Below are positions 1 to 7,973 of a stretch of 64,000 nt of DNA, piece by piece. The DNA is from Kocuria sp. (lineage in GTDB: Bacteria > Actinomycetota > Actinomycetes > Actinomycetales > Micrococcaceae): the NCBI RefSeq assembly GCF_030530945.1, contig NZ_JAUMTZ010000004.1:1-64000 (forward strand), in the 5' to 3' direction. A model generated the notes under the pieces. That model searched no databases. It worked only from the letters and a program-made list of their open reading frames with translations, and had not been told where the DNA came from. Position 1 is the stretch's first letter. Each line of letters begins with the position of its first letter. Made by a program: the position numbers and the translations under genes.

Positions 1-264
1 CTTTGGTATCAACAAACTAGACACACTATTGAGTTGACAAACAACACACCACATCTGAGCCCCTGTCCGGGGCTTCGGATTGGAAGTTTGCGTTGCCGCG
101 ATTCGGAAGCTCTTTGCTGTCCTGTTGGCAACTCGACTAGCTTATCCCTTCCGTTTCTGGTTTGCAACCCCGCGTTTCCGCGTTGTTGACCACCAGGTGG
201 ACTGGGAGGCTTGCCGACCTGCCGGACCAGCTCTTGGCTGCCTGTCCTTGCGGCGACTCGGAAT
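1..264 (-). ncRNA. rRNA operon leader (16S gene off the left edge)
   Basis: Read on the minus strand, the first 50 bases give a block with CAACTCAATAGTGTG followed by GTTTGTTGATACCAA. This resembles the conserved actinobacterial leader just upstream of 16S rRNA, usually written TTGAGAACTCAATAGTGTG and TTGATACCAA. The 16S gene should therefore start shortly beyond position 1, transcribed leftwards. A small hairpin (AGCCCC 58-63 with GGGGCT 69-74) sits just upstream of the block, as in a boxB-like antitermination region. The stretch is less G+C-rich than its surroundings and has no credible gene. Identification is from memory of related leaders; no rRNA base is inside the window. Confidence 0.7.
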
Positions 265-294
265 ACATTACACACGCCCGCCGACCTGCGCAAA
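265..294 (-). promoter_or_regulatory. candidate rRNA promoter
   Basis: On the minus strand TTTGCG (289-294) is followed after 18 bases by TAATGT (265-270), a plausible -35/-10 pair placed upstream of the rRNA leader. Spacing and hexamers are seen; activity is inferred. Confidence 0.45.
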
Positions 295-345
295 GCCGGG
301 TCTGAGGCTTCGGACCGTCAGCCTCCAGGGGTCTTGGTGCACCGC

Positions 346-372
346 CCCCGGCCGCCGACTCGTGAGCCGGGG
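346..372 (-). terminator. weak hairpin after acyl-CoA dehydrogenase gene
   Basis: CCCCGGC (346-352) pairs with GCCGGGG (366-372) just past the stop codon at 389. There is no T-run, so this is only a possible terminator separating the fatty-acid genes from the rRNA promoter. Confidence 0.3.
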
Positions 373-388
373 ACGCGCTCCGCGCGCA

Positions 389-1648
389 TCACTTGTATGC
401 GGAGATCCCAGTGATGGACTTGCCGATGATGAGGGCCTGCACCGTCTCGGTGCCCTCGTACGTGTGGATGGCCTCGATGTCCGCGAAGTGCCGCGCCACA
501 CGGTTCTCCATGAGGATCCCGTTGCCCCCCAGCAGGTCGCGGGCGTTCATGGCCACCTGGCGGGCGGTGCGGGTGGCCGTGTACTTGGCAAGGGAGGCCT
601 GGGGCCCCGTGAGGGTTCCCGCCTCCTCCTTGCGCGCCATGGCCATCACGAGCGTCTGGATCTGGGTGAGCTCGCTGAGCATGCGGGTGAGCCGCTCCTG
701 CACGATCTGCGACGCCGCGAGCGGACGGCCGAACTGGTGCCGCTGCATGGCGTAGTGCACCGCGGTCTCGTAGCACGCCTGGGCGTGCCCCACCGCGGCC
801 CACGCCACCCCGATGCGGGTGGCGAAGAGCACCGCAGAGGTGTCCTTGAAGTTCCGGGCGTGGGGAAGCACGTTCTCGGTGGGCACGAAGACGTTCTCGA
901 GCGTGATCTCGGCCTGGTGGATGGCCCGCAGAGCGAGCTTGGCCTTCATGGTGGTGCCCGTGTACCCCTCGGACTCCTGGGGGACCACGAAGCCGTGGAC
1001 CGCGCCGTCCTCGTCGCTGCGGGCCCACACCACGGTGATGCCGCCCATGGAGCCGTTGCCGATCCACTTCTTGGCACCGTTGAGCACGTAGCCGCCCTCC
1101 ACCGGGGTGGCCCTGCTCTCCAGACCGATGGAGTCCGAGCCGTGGGCCGGCTCGGTCAGGGCGAACGCTCCGAGCAGCTTTCCCGTGGCCATGTCCGGCA
1201 GCCAGCGCTTCTTCTGCTCCTCACTGCCGCACAGGGCGATGGAGCGCATGGCGAGCCCGCCCTGCACACCGGACACCGTGGAGATGGACCCGTCCCCGCG
1301 GGAGAGCTCCATGGCCACCAGTCCCGCCGCGAGCTTGGACATGGGGGGCAGGCCGGGGACGTCCACGCCGTCGCGCAGCAGGTCCAGCTCACCCATGCGC
1401 CGCACGAGCTCCAGGTTGTACTCGCCCCGGTCCCAGTACTCGGCGATGACGGGCAGGACGTCCTCCTGGACGAACTGCCGGGCGCGCAGCTGGTAGGCGC
1501 GGTCCTCCTCCGAGATGCCGTCGAAGACCCCGGCCTCGTCCGTGGCGAGGGGCTCCGTGAGCGAGTAGTGGGGTTCGAGCGTGCCCGTGGGGAAGTCCTG
1601 GGGATCGCTGATGGTGATGCCGGTGGTCTCCGTGCTGTCCTTGGTCAT
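389..1648 (-). CDS. acyl-CoA dehydrogenase, glutaryl-CoA/short-chain type
   Basis: Flavoprotein of 419 residues that should carry out the first, FAD-dependent oxidation of an acyl-CoA. The sequence aligns well with glutaryl-CoA dehydrogenase: FALTEPAHGSD and WIGNGSMGG (FAD/substrate region), RHQFGRPLA and DLLGGNGI, and the catalytic base in TYEGTETVQALIIGK (E398). The Arg that binds the glutaryl carboxylate (human R94, in SGYRSAMSVQ) is not present: the matching stretch is DGSISTVSGVQ. A general short-chain or ACX4-like acyl-CoA dehydrogenase is therefore more likely than a true glutaryl-CoA dehydrogenase. It lies 26 bp after the FadB-like gene, so the two are probably one transcript. Confidence 0.9.
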   Translation of the reverse strand: MTKDSTETTGITISDPQDFPTGTLEPHYSLTEPLATDEAGVFDGISEEDRAYQLRARQFVQEDVLPVIAEYWDRGEYNLELVRRMGELDLLRDGVDVPGLPPMSKLAAGLVAMELSRGDGSISTVSGVQGGLAMRSIALCGSEEQKKRWLPDMATGKLLGAFALTEPAHGSDSIGLESRATPVEGGYVLNGAKKWIGNGSMGGITVVWARSDEDGAVHGFVVPQESEGYTGTTMKAKLALRAIHQAEITLENVFVPTENVLPHARNFKDTSAVLFATRIGVAWAAVGHAQACYETAVHYAMQRHQFGRPLAASQIVQERLTRMLSELTQIQTLVMAMARKEEAGTLTGPQASLAKYTATRTARQVAMNARDLLGGNGILMENRVARHFADIEAIHTYEGTETVQALIIGKSITGISAYK

Positions 1649-1674
1649 GGCGAATCCTTAGGTCTGGAGTGGGG

Positions 1675-3774
1675 TTACTGGTCAGCGGCGTCGAAGCGGG
1701 ATCCCCGGACACGCTCGGTGGCGCCGGTGCGGTCCAGGTACGGGGTGATGCCGCCCAGGTGGAACGGGTAGTTCGCGCCCAGGATCATGCAGAGGTCCAC
1801 GTCCCGGGCCGTGGCCACCACGCCCTCGTCCAGCATGTGGCCGATCTCCTCCGCCAGCGCGTCCTGCACCCGGGTGAGCAGCTCGCCGTCGGCGCCGTCC
1901 CCGGACTGCGCGGCGACGCCGTTCTCCTGGCGTGTGCGCTCCAGCGCCTCGTGGGCTCCGGCGGAGAGGTAGGTCTCGGAGGACTCGCCCCGCGCGGGCA
2001 GCGTGTTCTTCAAACCGGCGTCCGCGACGGCGTCGAGCCACGGCGAGAGCGTGAAGCGCTGCGGGTAGGCGTGGTTCATGGTGTGCGTGATGTGCACCAG
2101 GACCGCGGGGCCCACGAAGTCCAGCAGCTGCAGCGGGGTCATGGGCAGGCCCATGGGGTCCAGCGCGTGGTCCACGGTTTCCGGGTCTCCCCCGGCGTCC
2201 ATGGCGCGGCCGATCTCGTCGAACATCCGCGTGAGCACGCGGTTCACCACGAAGCTCGGGGCGTCCTCCACGCGCACCGCGGTGCGGCGCAGCTTGGCGG
2301 CGAGGTCGAACGCGGTGGCCAGGGTGGAGTCGTCGGTCTTCTCCCCGGCGACGATCTCGAGCAGCGGGGTGACCTCCACCGGGTTGAACACGTGGAAGCC
2401 CACGAGCCGCTCGGGGCGCTTCAGGTCCCTGCCCATGGCGGTGATGGACAGCGAAGAGGTGTTGGTGGCGAGGATGGCGTCCTCGCTGACGACGGGCTCC
2501 CACTGCGCGAAGACCTGGCGCTTGACGTCCAGCTCCTCGAACACGGCCTCGATCACGAAGTCCGCGTCCGCGAGGTCCTCCGGGCTTTGGGCGCCGGTGA
2601 TGAGCGCGCCGAGCTGCTCGGCCTGCTCCGCGCTCATGCGGCCCTTCTCCGCCTGGGCGGTGAAGCGGTCACGGGTGCGCTGGACACCCGTGGCGAGGCG
2701 CTCGTCGTCGAGGTCCGTCATGACCACCGGGATGCGGGCGCCCTGCGCGATGAGGGAGGCGAGCTGCCCGGCCATGAGACCGGCGCCGATCACGGCGGCC
2801 TTCCTGATCTCCCGCACCGGCGCGTCCGGGACGTTGGCGGCCTGCCTGCTGCGGGCGCTCACGAGCTCGAACGCGTACAGGGACGCACGGGCGGGCTCCG
2901 ACTGCACGATCTGCTTGAACATCTCGACGGCGGCGGCACCGTTCTCCTCGCGCGTCTCCGTGCGGGCGCGGCCCACGAGCTCGATGGCGGCCACGGGGCC
3001 GGGTGCCGCACCGTGCCAGGCTTTCTTGGCCTTCGCGGCGGCCCTCTCCACGGCCGCGTCCCAGGTCTGCGCGTCCTCCGTGGCACGGCGGGGCTCGTGC
3101 CGGCCCTCGAGGGCCTCGACCACCCAGCTCTGCCAGGCGGTCTCCCACTGCTCGGAACCGGGAGCGCCGTCCAGGACGGCGTCCACGAGGCCCATCTCCG
3201 CGGCCTTCGCGGGGTTGAGGTTCTTGCCGCGCATGGAGTCCGTGACGATCACGTTCAGCGCCGCCTCCGCCCCCACGAGGTGCGGCAGCAGGTACACGCC
3301 GCCCCAGCCGGGGAAGAACCCCAGGTGGCACTCGGGCAGGCCCATGGGCGCCTTGCCGGAGGTGGAGAGGCGGTAGTCCGTGTGCAGCGCCAGCTCCAGG
3401 CCGCCGCCCAGCGCCACGCCCGTGATGAGCGAGAAGGTGGGGACGTCCATCTCCGCGAGGAGGCCGAAGGCGTCGTGGCCGGAGCCCACGTACTCGTCCG
3501 AGGTGCCGCTCAGCTGGGCCGCACGGATCTCCTTGAGGTTGGCGCCGGCGCCGAAGGACTTCTGGTTGCCGGTGACCACCACGGCCTCCACCTGGGAGGT
3601 GTCGATGGCGGAGAGCTCCCGCTGGAGCTGCCGCATGGCCTCCGAACCCCAGATCACGAGCCCGTTGGGCGCCGTGGAGTCCAGGGACACCAGGGCGACG
3701 GGCTTCTCACGACCCGGCAGCACCGGCCGGGTGACGGTGATGGTCACGGTGGACGGGAAGGACTGTTCGCTCAC
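1675..3774 (-). CDS. fadB: bifunctional enoyl-CoA hydratase/3-hydroxyacyl-CoA dehydrogenase
   Basis: Multifunctional beta-oxidation alpha subunit, 699 residues. Residues about 1-220 form an enoyl-CoA hydratase: FGAGANLKEI (oxyanion hole) and both catalytic glutamates, in GGGLELALHTDYR and GLPECHLG. From about residue 320 comes the NAD-binding fold AAVIGAGLMAG, then NTSSLSIT and GFHVFNPVEVTPLLEI with the catalytic His, and two C-terminal dehydrogenase domains (NRVLTRMFDE). The start is a GTG at 3772-3774 with AGGAG six bases upstream; a much longer open frame continues to 4647 but only shadows the TetR gene. No thiolase gene is present in the window. A perfect palindrome (3839-3851) lies 65 bp upstream. 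Confidence 0.92.
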   Translation of the reverse strand: MSEQSFPSTVTITVTRPVLPGREKPVALVSLDSTAPNGLVIWGSEAMRQLQRELSAIDTSQVEAVVVTGNQKSFGAGANLKEIRAAQLSGTSDEYVGSGHDAFGLLAEMDVPTFSLITGVALGGGLELALHTDYRLSTSGKAPMGLPECHLGFFPGWGGVYLLPHLVGAEAALNVIVTDSMRGKNLNPAKAAEMGLVDAVLDGAPGSEQWETAWQSWVVEALEGRHEPRRATEDAQTWDAAVERAAAKAKKAWHGAAPGPVAAIELVGRARTETREENGAAAVEMFKQIVQSEPARASLYAFELVSARSRQAANVPDAPVREIRKAAVIGAGLMAGQLASLIAQGARIPVVMTDLDDERLATGVQRTRDRFTAQAEKGRMSAEQAEQLGALITGAQSPEDLADADFVIEAVFEELDVKRQVFAQWEPVVSEDAILATNTSSLSITAMGRDLKRPERLVGFHVFNPVEVTPLLEIVAGEKTDDSTLATAFDLAAKLRRTAVRVEDAPSFVVNRVLTRMFDEIGRAMDAGGDPETVDHALDPMGLPMTPLQLLDFVGPAVLVHITHTMNHAYPQRFTLSPWLDAVADAGLKNTLPARGESSETYLSAGAHEALERTRQENGVAAQSGDGADGELLTRVQDALAEEIGHMLDEGVVATARDVDLCMILGANYPFHLGGITPYLDRTGATERVRGSRFDAADQ

Positions 3775-3836
3775 GCTGCGCTCCTGGGGCTTGCTGAGGG
3801 GTGTCGTGCACCACACTGTTCGGGGTTCAGTGTGCC

Positions 3837-3853
3837 CTGAGACGCAGTCTCGG
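3837..3853. promoter_or_regulatory. candidate TetR operator upstream of fadB
   Basis: GAGAC-GCA-GTCTC (3839-3851) is a perfect inverted repeat. The core TGAGACGCAGTC recurs at 4715-4726, in front of the TetR gene itself. A shared palindrome before the regulator and its neighbour suggests autoregulation and co-regulation. Confidence 0.5.
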
Positions 3854-3895
3854 TCAAGGGATCGCGCGGGCCTCGGAGCCCGGTCCGAACCGGGG

Positions 3896-4663
3896 CTAGC
3901 CGCGCAGCGCCCGGTACACGGAGCGGGCCACGCGCCGCGCCGCGTCCGCCGGGTCAACCCCCTCCGGCAGGACCACCACGATCGGTGCCGACCCCTCGCC
4001 CGACGCCGCGGGGTCCTCCCGGTCGAGCGTGGCCGCCGCGGGCAGGCAGGTGACGTCCGCGGCGAACTGCCGGGCGGCGTCGTCCGGGGCCACCCCGAAG
4101 ACCGCGCACAACCAGGCGACCCGGTCGCTGAGCGAGCCCACGAGCCGCTCCCCGGCGCTCGGGTGGGGGTCGCGCAGCCACGCGCGCAGGAAGGAGTTGT
4201 GCACGGCCACCGTGGCAGAGGCCAGGGCCACCGCCGTGACCTCCCGGTCCGGGAAGTCCGGCAGGGAACGGCGCAGGAATGCACGGAAGACGCGTTCGTA
4301 GCGCGAGGACATGGCGATCTCGCGGTCCCGCAGGGACTCCACCCGCTGGAGCAGGTCGTGCCGGGCCACCGCGCGGTCCGGGTCCTCCAGCGCGTGCCGG
4401 AACACGAGCTGCGCACCCTCCACCAGCCCGCCCTGCGGCGGGAGAGCGGGCCGCTCCAGCAGGAGCTCCAGCCTGTCCAGGGTGGCGGCGTGGTCCGCGA
4501 AGACCACGTCCTCCTTGCTGCCGTACTTGCGGAAGAAGGTGGCCCGGCTGATGCCCGCGGTCTGCGCGAGCTGCTCCACCGTGGTCTCCAGGTAGCCGTG
4601 GTCCGCGAGCATCCGGATGGAGCGGGTGACCACGTCCTCCGCCGCACCGTGCGACTGCTTCAT
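3896..4663 (-). CDS. TetR-family regulator of the fatty-acid genes
   Basis: Protein of 255 residues with an N-terminal TetR helix-turn-helix (TTVEQLAQTAGISRATFFRK, about residues 27-46) and a divergent ligand-binding domain. It is immediately upstream of and co-directional with the FadB and acyl-CoA dehydrogenase genes. Matching palindromes lie in front of this gene (4714-4730) and in front of fadB (3837-3853). By analogy with FadR/FasR-type TetR proteins it probably senses acyl-CoAs and represses the cluster; the ligand is inferred, not visible. Confidence 0.85.
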   Translation of the reverse strand: MKQSHGAAEDVVTRSIRMLADHGYLETTVEQLAQTAGISRATFFRKYGSKEDVVFADHAATLDRLELLLERPALPPQGGLVEGAQLVFRHALEDPDRAVARHDLLQRVESLRDREIAMSSRYERVFRAFLRRSLPDFPDREVTAVALASATVAVHNSFLRAWLRDPHPSAGERLVGSLSDRVAWLCAVFGVAPDDAARQFAADVTCLPAAATLDREDPAASGEGSAPIVVVLPEGVDPADAARRVARSVYRALRG

Positions 4664-4713
4664 CCGTGCCTCCTCCGGGCCCTCGGGGTGCCGCCGGGAC
4701 GAGCGCAGCCGGT

Positions 4714-4730
4714 GTGAGACGCAGTCGCAC
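4714..4730. promoter_or_regulatory. second copy of the candidate TetR operator
   Basis: GTGAGAC-GCA-GTCGCAC is a 17-bp palindrome with one mismatched pair. It shares TGAGACGCAGTC with the site at 3837-3853. It lies 51 bp upstream of the TetR start codon. Confidence 0.5.
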
Positions 4731-4757
4731 GGGACGCGGTGCAGTGGGCCAGGGGAA

Positions 4758-5672
4758 TCAGCCCCCGAATGCCGCGGTGACCTGCCCCGGGACCGCCACC
4801 CGCACGGCGTACAGGGATCCCGCGGTGGGCTGGGCGTCGTCCGGCAGGTTCTCCCGCGACGTGGTGATGTAGAGGGTGCGCAGGTCCTCTCCCCCCAGGG
4901 CGCACGCGGTGGTCTGCTTCACGCCCACCGTGACCACGGTGTCCAGGGTGCCGTCCGGGAGGTAGCGGTGGATCTGGCCCGCGCCGTTGAGCGCCACCCA
5001 CACCGCGCCCTCCGAGTCCACGGCGAGCCCGTCCGGGCTGACGCCCACCGAGCCGGGCACGTACTGCTCCCCCGGGTCCACGGCCTCCGCCGCGGCGTGC
5101 TCGTCCAGGACGGGAGCCACGAACGTGCGCCTGTTCTCCAGTCCCCTCTCCGCGCTCCAGTCGAAGACCGAGACCTCGTGGGTGGGGGTGTCGTTGTAGT
5201 AGGCCAGGGTGCCGTCCGGTGACCAGGCGATGCCGTTGGAGATGCTCACGCCCTCCAGCACCGGCTCCCACGAGAGGTCCGGGGCCACGCGGTACAGGGT
5301 GGCCGCGCCCTCGGCCTGGTCGTAGGCCATGGACCCCACGTAGAACGACCCGTCCGGGGCCACGCCGCCCTCGTTCATGCGGATGTCCGGGGACTCCCAC
5401 AGGGTGATCTCGCGCTCCACGACGCCCTCGGCATCCATGACGAGCACTCCGCGCTCCACCGCGACGATCCGCCCGCCGCCCGTGCGGGGGTACATGCACC
5501 CGGCCACGGCCCCCACGTGCTGCCGCCGCGGCTCGTCCTCCGGGGTGAAGGTCAAGACGTCCCCGGCGAGCATGTCCATCCAGGCCAGGCCGGACCACTC
5601 CCTGCTCCAGCACGGGCCTTCACCGTGGTAGACCCAGGACGGGGTGATTCTGCGGGCGGTGAGCTGGTTCAC
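4758..5672 (-). CDS. SMP-30/gluconolactonase family protein
   Basis: Six-bladed beta-propeller hydrolase of 304 residues, probably a metal-dependent sugar or other lactonase. The three expected divalent-metal ligands can be recognised: Glu18 in GEGPCW, Asn in ISNGIAWSPDG, and Asp in SPDGLAVDSEG. The start is GTG with AGGAGG upstream. It lies upstream of the TetR gene on the same strand, but nothing ties it to fatty-acid metabolism, and the substrate cannot be read from sequence. Confidence 0.85.
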   Translation of the reverse strand: MNQLTARRITPSWVYHGEGPCWSREWSGLAWMDMLAGDVLTFTPEDEPRRQHVGAVAGCMYPRTGGGRIVAVERGVLVMDAEGVVEREITLWESPDIRMNEGGVAPDGSFYVGSMAYDQAEGAATLYRVAPDLSWEPVLEGVSISNGIAWSPDGTLAYYNDTPTHEVSVFDWSAERGLENRRTFVAPVLDEHAAAEAVDPGEQYVPGSVGVSPDGLAVDSEGAVWVALNGAGQIHRYLPDGTLDTVVTVGVKQTTACALGGEDLRTLYITTSRENLPDDAQPTAGSLYAVRVAVPGQVTAAFGG

Positions 5673-5781
5673 GACTGCGGCCTCCTGGGGCTGGTGGGTG
5701 CGGAGGGTCCCAGCCTAGGCCGGGGCCGCCACCACCGCACACAGGGCGGGGGACGACGCCACCGGCGCGCCGCACACACGC

Positions 5782-5813
5782 ACGCCGCCCCGGCGAGGTG
5801 ACCGGGGCGGCGT
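5782..5813 (-). terminator. hairpin after the amino-acid permease gene
   Basis: A perfect 12-bp inverted repeat (5782-5793 with 5802-5813, eight-base loop) lies 45 bp past the permease stop. There is no T-tract, as is usual in this genome. Confidence 0.55.
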
Positions 5814-5858
5814 CGTCGGACCCGGTGCGCGCAACGGCACCGGCGGGAGGTGCAGTGG

Positions 5859-7418
5859 CTACCGGCGCCCGGCGCCACCCGAGCGGCCCGCTCGCCGAGC
5901 CGCGCGGCGCCGCTCCTCCTCCGCCACCGGGGGCTGGACCACCACGGGGTAGGTGCCCGTGAAGCCCTCGCGCTCCGCGGCGATGGCCCGCACGCGGTCG
6001 CGCACCAGGAACCACCCGATGACCAGGATGGGGACCACCACGGCCATCGACGCGATGGTGAGCGTGCCGAGCGGGTAGTCGAAGGCGACCAGGACCATCA
6101 CGCCCACCAGGAACACCATGGTGAGCCAGTTCGTGTACGGCGCGAAGGGGGCGCGGTACGCGGGGCGCTGGTAGAGACCCTGCCCGGCCAGACGCACGAA
6201 CTTCTGGTGCGGCAGGGTGATGGCCGCCCAGCCCACGAGGATGCCGATCGCGGAGATGTTCAGCACGATGCTGAAGGCCTCCTCCGGCACGAAGTAGTTC
6301 AGGACGACGCCCAGCGCACCCACGCCCACGGTGAGCATGATGCCGCCGGCGGGAACGCCCGAACGCGTCATCTTGCCGGTGAACTTGGGCGCGGACCCCG
6401 CCATGGCCATGGAGTGGACGATGCGCCCGGTGGAGTACAGCCCGCCGTTGAGCGAGGACAGCGCCGCGGTGATGACCACGAGCTGCATGATGGGGCCGAT
6501 GCCGTCGATCCCGATGGAGCTGAAGAACGTGACGAACGGGGACTCGTCCGCGGAGTACGCGGTGTAGGGCAGCAGCAGCGTGAGCAGCAGGATGGAGCCC
6601 ACGTAGAACAGCGCGATGCGCAGGATCACGGTGTTGATGGCCTTGGGGATGGTCTTGCGGGGGTTCTCGGTCTCACCGGCGGTGATGCCCACCAGCTCGA
6701 TGCCGGAGTACGCGAAGACCACGCCCTGGGAGACCACGAGCGCCGGCAGCAGGCCGCTGGGGAAGATCCCTCCGTTCTCGGTGATCAGCGAGAAGCCCGT
6801 GGGCGCCCCGGTGGGGGTCCCGAAGATCACGAACGCGATGCCCACGATCAGGAAGATGACCAGCGCGGAGACCTTGATGACCGCGAACCAGAACTCCATC
6901 TCCCCGAAGACCTTCACGGAGATGAGGTTGGTGGCCATCACCAGCACCAGCACCACGGCGGCCAGCAGCCACTGGGGCAGGTCCGCGACGAACTGGCTGT
7001 ACTGCCCGAACCACTTGATGTAGATGGCCATGGCGGTGGCGTCCACCACCGTGGTGGAGGCCCACGACAGCCAGTACATCCAGCCCACGAAGTACGCGCC
7101 CTTCTCCCCGTAGAACTCGCGCGTGTAGGAGACGAAGGAGCCGGACGAGGGCCGGTGCATGACCAGCTCGCCGAGCTGCCGCAGGATGAGGTAGCCGAAG
7201 AACCCCGCCACCGCGTACAGCAGGAACAGGGCGGGCCCGGCGTCCGCGAGCCCGCCGCCGGCGCCCAGGAACAGGCCGGTTCCGATGGAGCTGCCGATCG
7301 CGATCATGTTGATCTGGCGCGCCGTGAGCCCCTTGCTGTAGCCCTCCTGCTCGGCGGCGTACTGGGTGGCGGACTCGGCGCCGCGGGTGGGCGTCGTGTC
7401 GGAGGGGGTCGAGGCCAT
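5859..7418 (-). CDS. APC-superfamily amino-acid permease
   Basis: Membrane protein of 519 residues with about 12 hydrophobic helices. The N-terminal family signature is clear: LTARQINMIAIGSSIGTGLFLGAG, then GELVMHRPSSGSFVSY and AYSGIELVGITAGETENPRKTIP. This is the AAT subgroup (lysine/GABA/aromatic amino-acid permeases), working by H+ symport at the cytoplasmic membrane. I chose the ATG at 7416-7418, since the 36 residues that a longer frame would add are Arg/Pro-rich and unlike any family N-terminus. The C-terminus has an Arg-rich tail. Substrate specificity is not evident. Confidence 0.9.
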   Translation of the reverse strand: MASTPSDTTPTRGAESATQYAAEQEGYSKGLTARQINMIAIGSSIGTGLFLGAGGGLADAGPALFLLYAVAGFFGYLILRQLGELVMHRPSSGSFVSYTREFYGEKGAYFVGWMYWLSWASTTVVDATAMAIYIKWFGQYSQFVADLPQWLLAAVVLVLVMATNLISVKVFGEMEFWFAVIKVSALVIFLIVGIAFVIFGTPTGAPTGFSLITENGGIFPSGLLPALVVSQGVVFAYSGIELVGITAGETENPRKTIPKAINTVILRIALFYVGSILLLTLLLPYTAYSADESPFVTFFSSIGIDGIGPIMQLVVITAALSSLNGGLYSTGRIVHSMAMAGSAPKFTGKMTRSGVPAGGIMLTVGVGALGVVLNYFVPEEAFSIVLNISAIGILVGWAAITLPHQKFVRLAGQGLYQRPAYRAPFAPYTNWLTMVFLVGVMVLVAFDYPLGTLTIASMAVVVPILVIGWFLVRDRVRAIAAEREGFTGTYPVVVQPPVAEEERRRAARRAGRSGGAGRR

Positions 7419-7602
7419 GCGTGGACACCTTCGGTCGGTACGGGGACTGCGCACGCCGCCGTGGACGGAGGACGCGCACAGGGGAAGCCTAGACGCTGCC
7501 CCGGATGTTCGTAACCTGTGGCACACCGGGTGTTCACCGGGTCGGGCGGCGGGGCGACGCCTCCCGGATCGCCGCGCGCCCAGGAACCGGGAGCCGGGCG
7601 GT

Positions 7603-7658
7603 GCCGTCGGCGACGCCGCCCGCGGCCCGTGTGCGCGCCGCGGGCGGCTCCCGACGGC
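7603..7658 (-). terminator. two-step hairpin after the amidohydrolase/OmdA operon
   Basis: An inner perfect 11-bp stem (7615-7625 with 7638-7648) is enclosed by an outer 8-bp stem (7603-7610 with 7651-7658). It starts seven bases past the stop of the leftward operon. Confidence 0.55.
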
Positions 7659-7664
7659 CCGGAC

Positions 7665-7973
7665 TCAGCGGCCCGTGCGCTCCCGGTGCCTGCAGCCGGG
7701 CCAGCAGCACGGGCGGCGCTTGCCCTCGTGCATCTCCTCGCCGGTGCGGCGGATGCGGCGGGCCCGGGTCTCGGGCTTCTTGGCGTCCTCCACCCAGCAC
7801 ACGAACTCGTTGCGGCCCAGCGGGGTGAGCCCGCGCCACAGCTCGGCGGTGGCGGGGTCCGCCAGCAGGGACGCCGCGAGGTCCGCGGGCAGCTCGTGGA
7901 CCACGCCGCCGGGCAGGGCGGCCGCGTCCGTCAGGGGATCGTCCGTGGGCAGGGCCCCCGTCTCAGCGGACAC
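7665..7973 (-). CDS. YdeI/OmpD-associated (OmdA) domain protein
   Basis: Small protein of 102 residues matching the bacteriocin-protection YdeI/OmpD-associated domain: LWRGLTPLGRNEFVCWVEDA, then KKPETRARRIRRTGEEM. It ends in a Cys-rich tail (CCWPGCRHR). The start is GTG at 7971-7973, overlapping the end of the amidohydrolase gene by 11 bp, so translation is probably coupled. The biochemical role of this family is unknown. Confidence 0.75.
   Translation of the reverse strand: MSAETGALPTDDPLTDAAALPGGVVHELPADLAASLLADPATAELWRGLTPLGRNEFVCWVEDAKKPETRARRIRRTGEEMHEGKRRPCCWPGCRHRERTGR

Noticed and set aside
9..293. Possible 94-residue leftward gene at the left edge
   Set aside because: It lies inside the rRNA leader and spans its candidate promoter; composition and start signal do not support coding.
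80..1771. Long rightward open frame over the acyl-CoA dehydrogenase gene
   Set aside because: Low-complexity His/Gly/Val/Arg composition typical of antisense frames at 72% G+C; the opposite strand encodes a clear enzyme.
1675..4647. 990-residue open frame joining the FadB-like protein to an upstream Arg/Ser-rich extension
   Set aside because: The extra 291 residues are the TetR gene read in another frame, have no family character, and the GTG at 3774 has a proper ribosome-binding site.
5850..7514. 554-residue rightward frame over the permease gene
   Set aside because: His/Asp/Gly-rich antisense of membrane helices; the leftward frame has full permease motifs.
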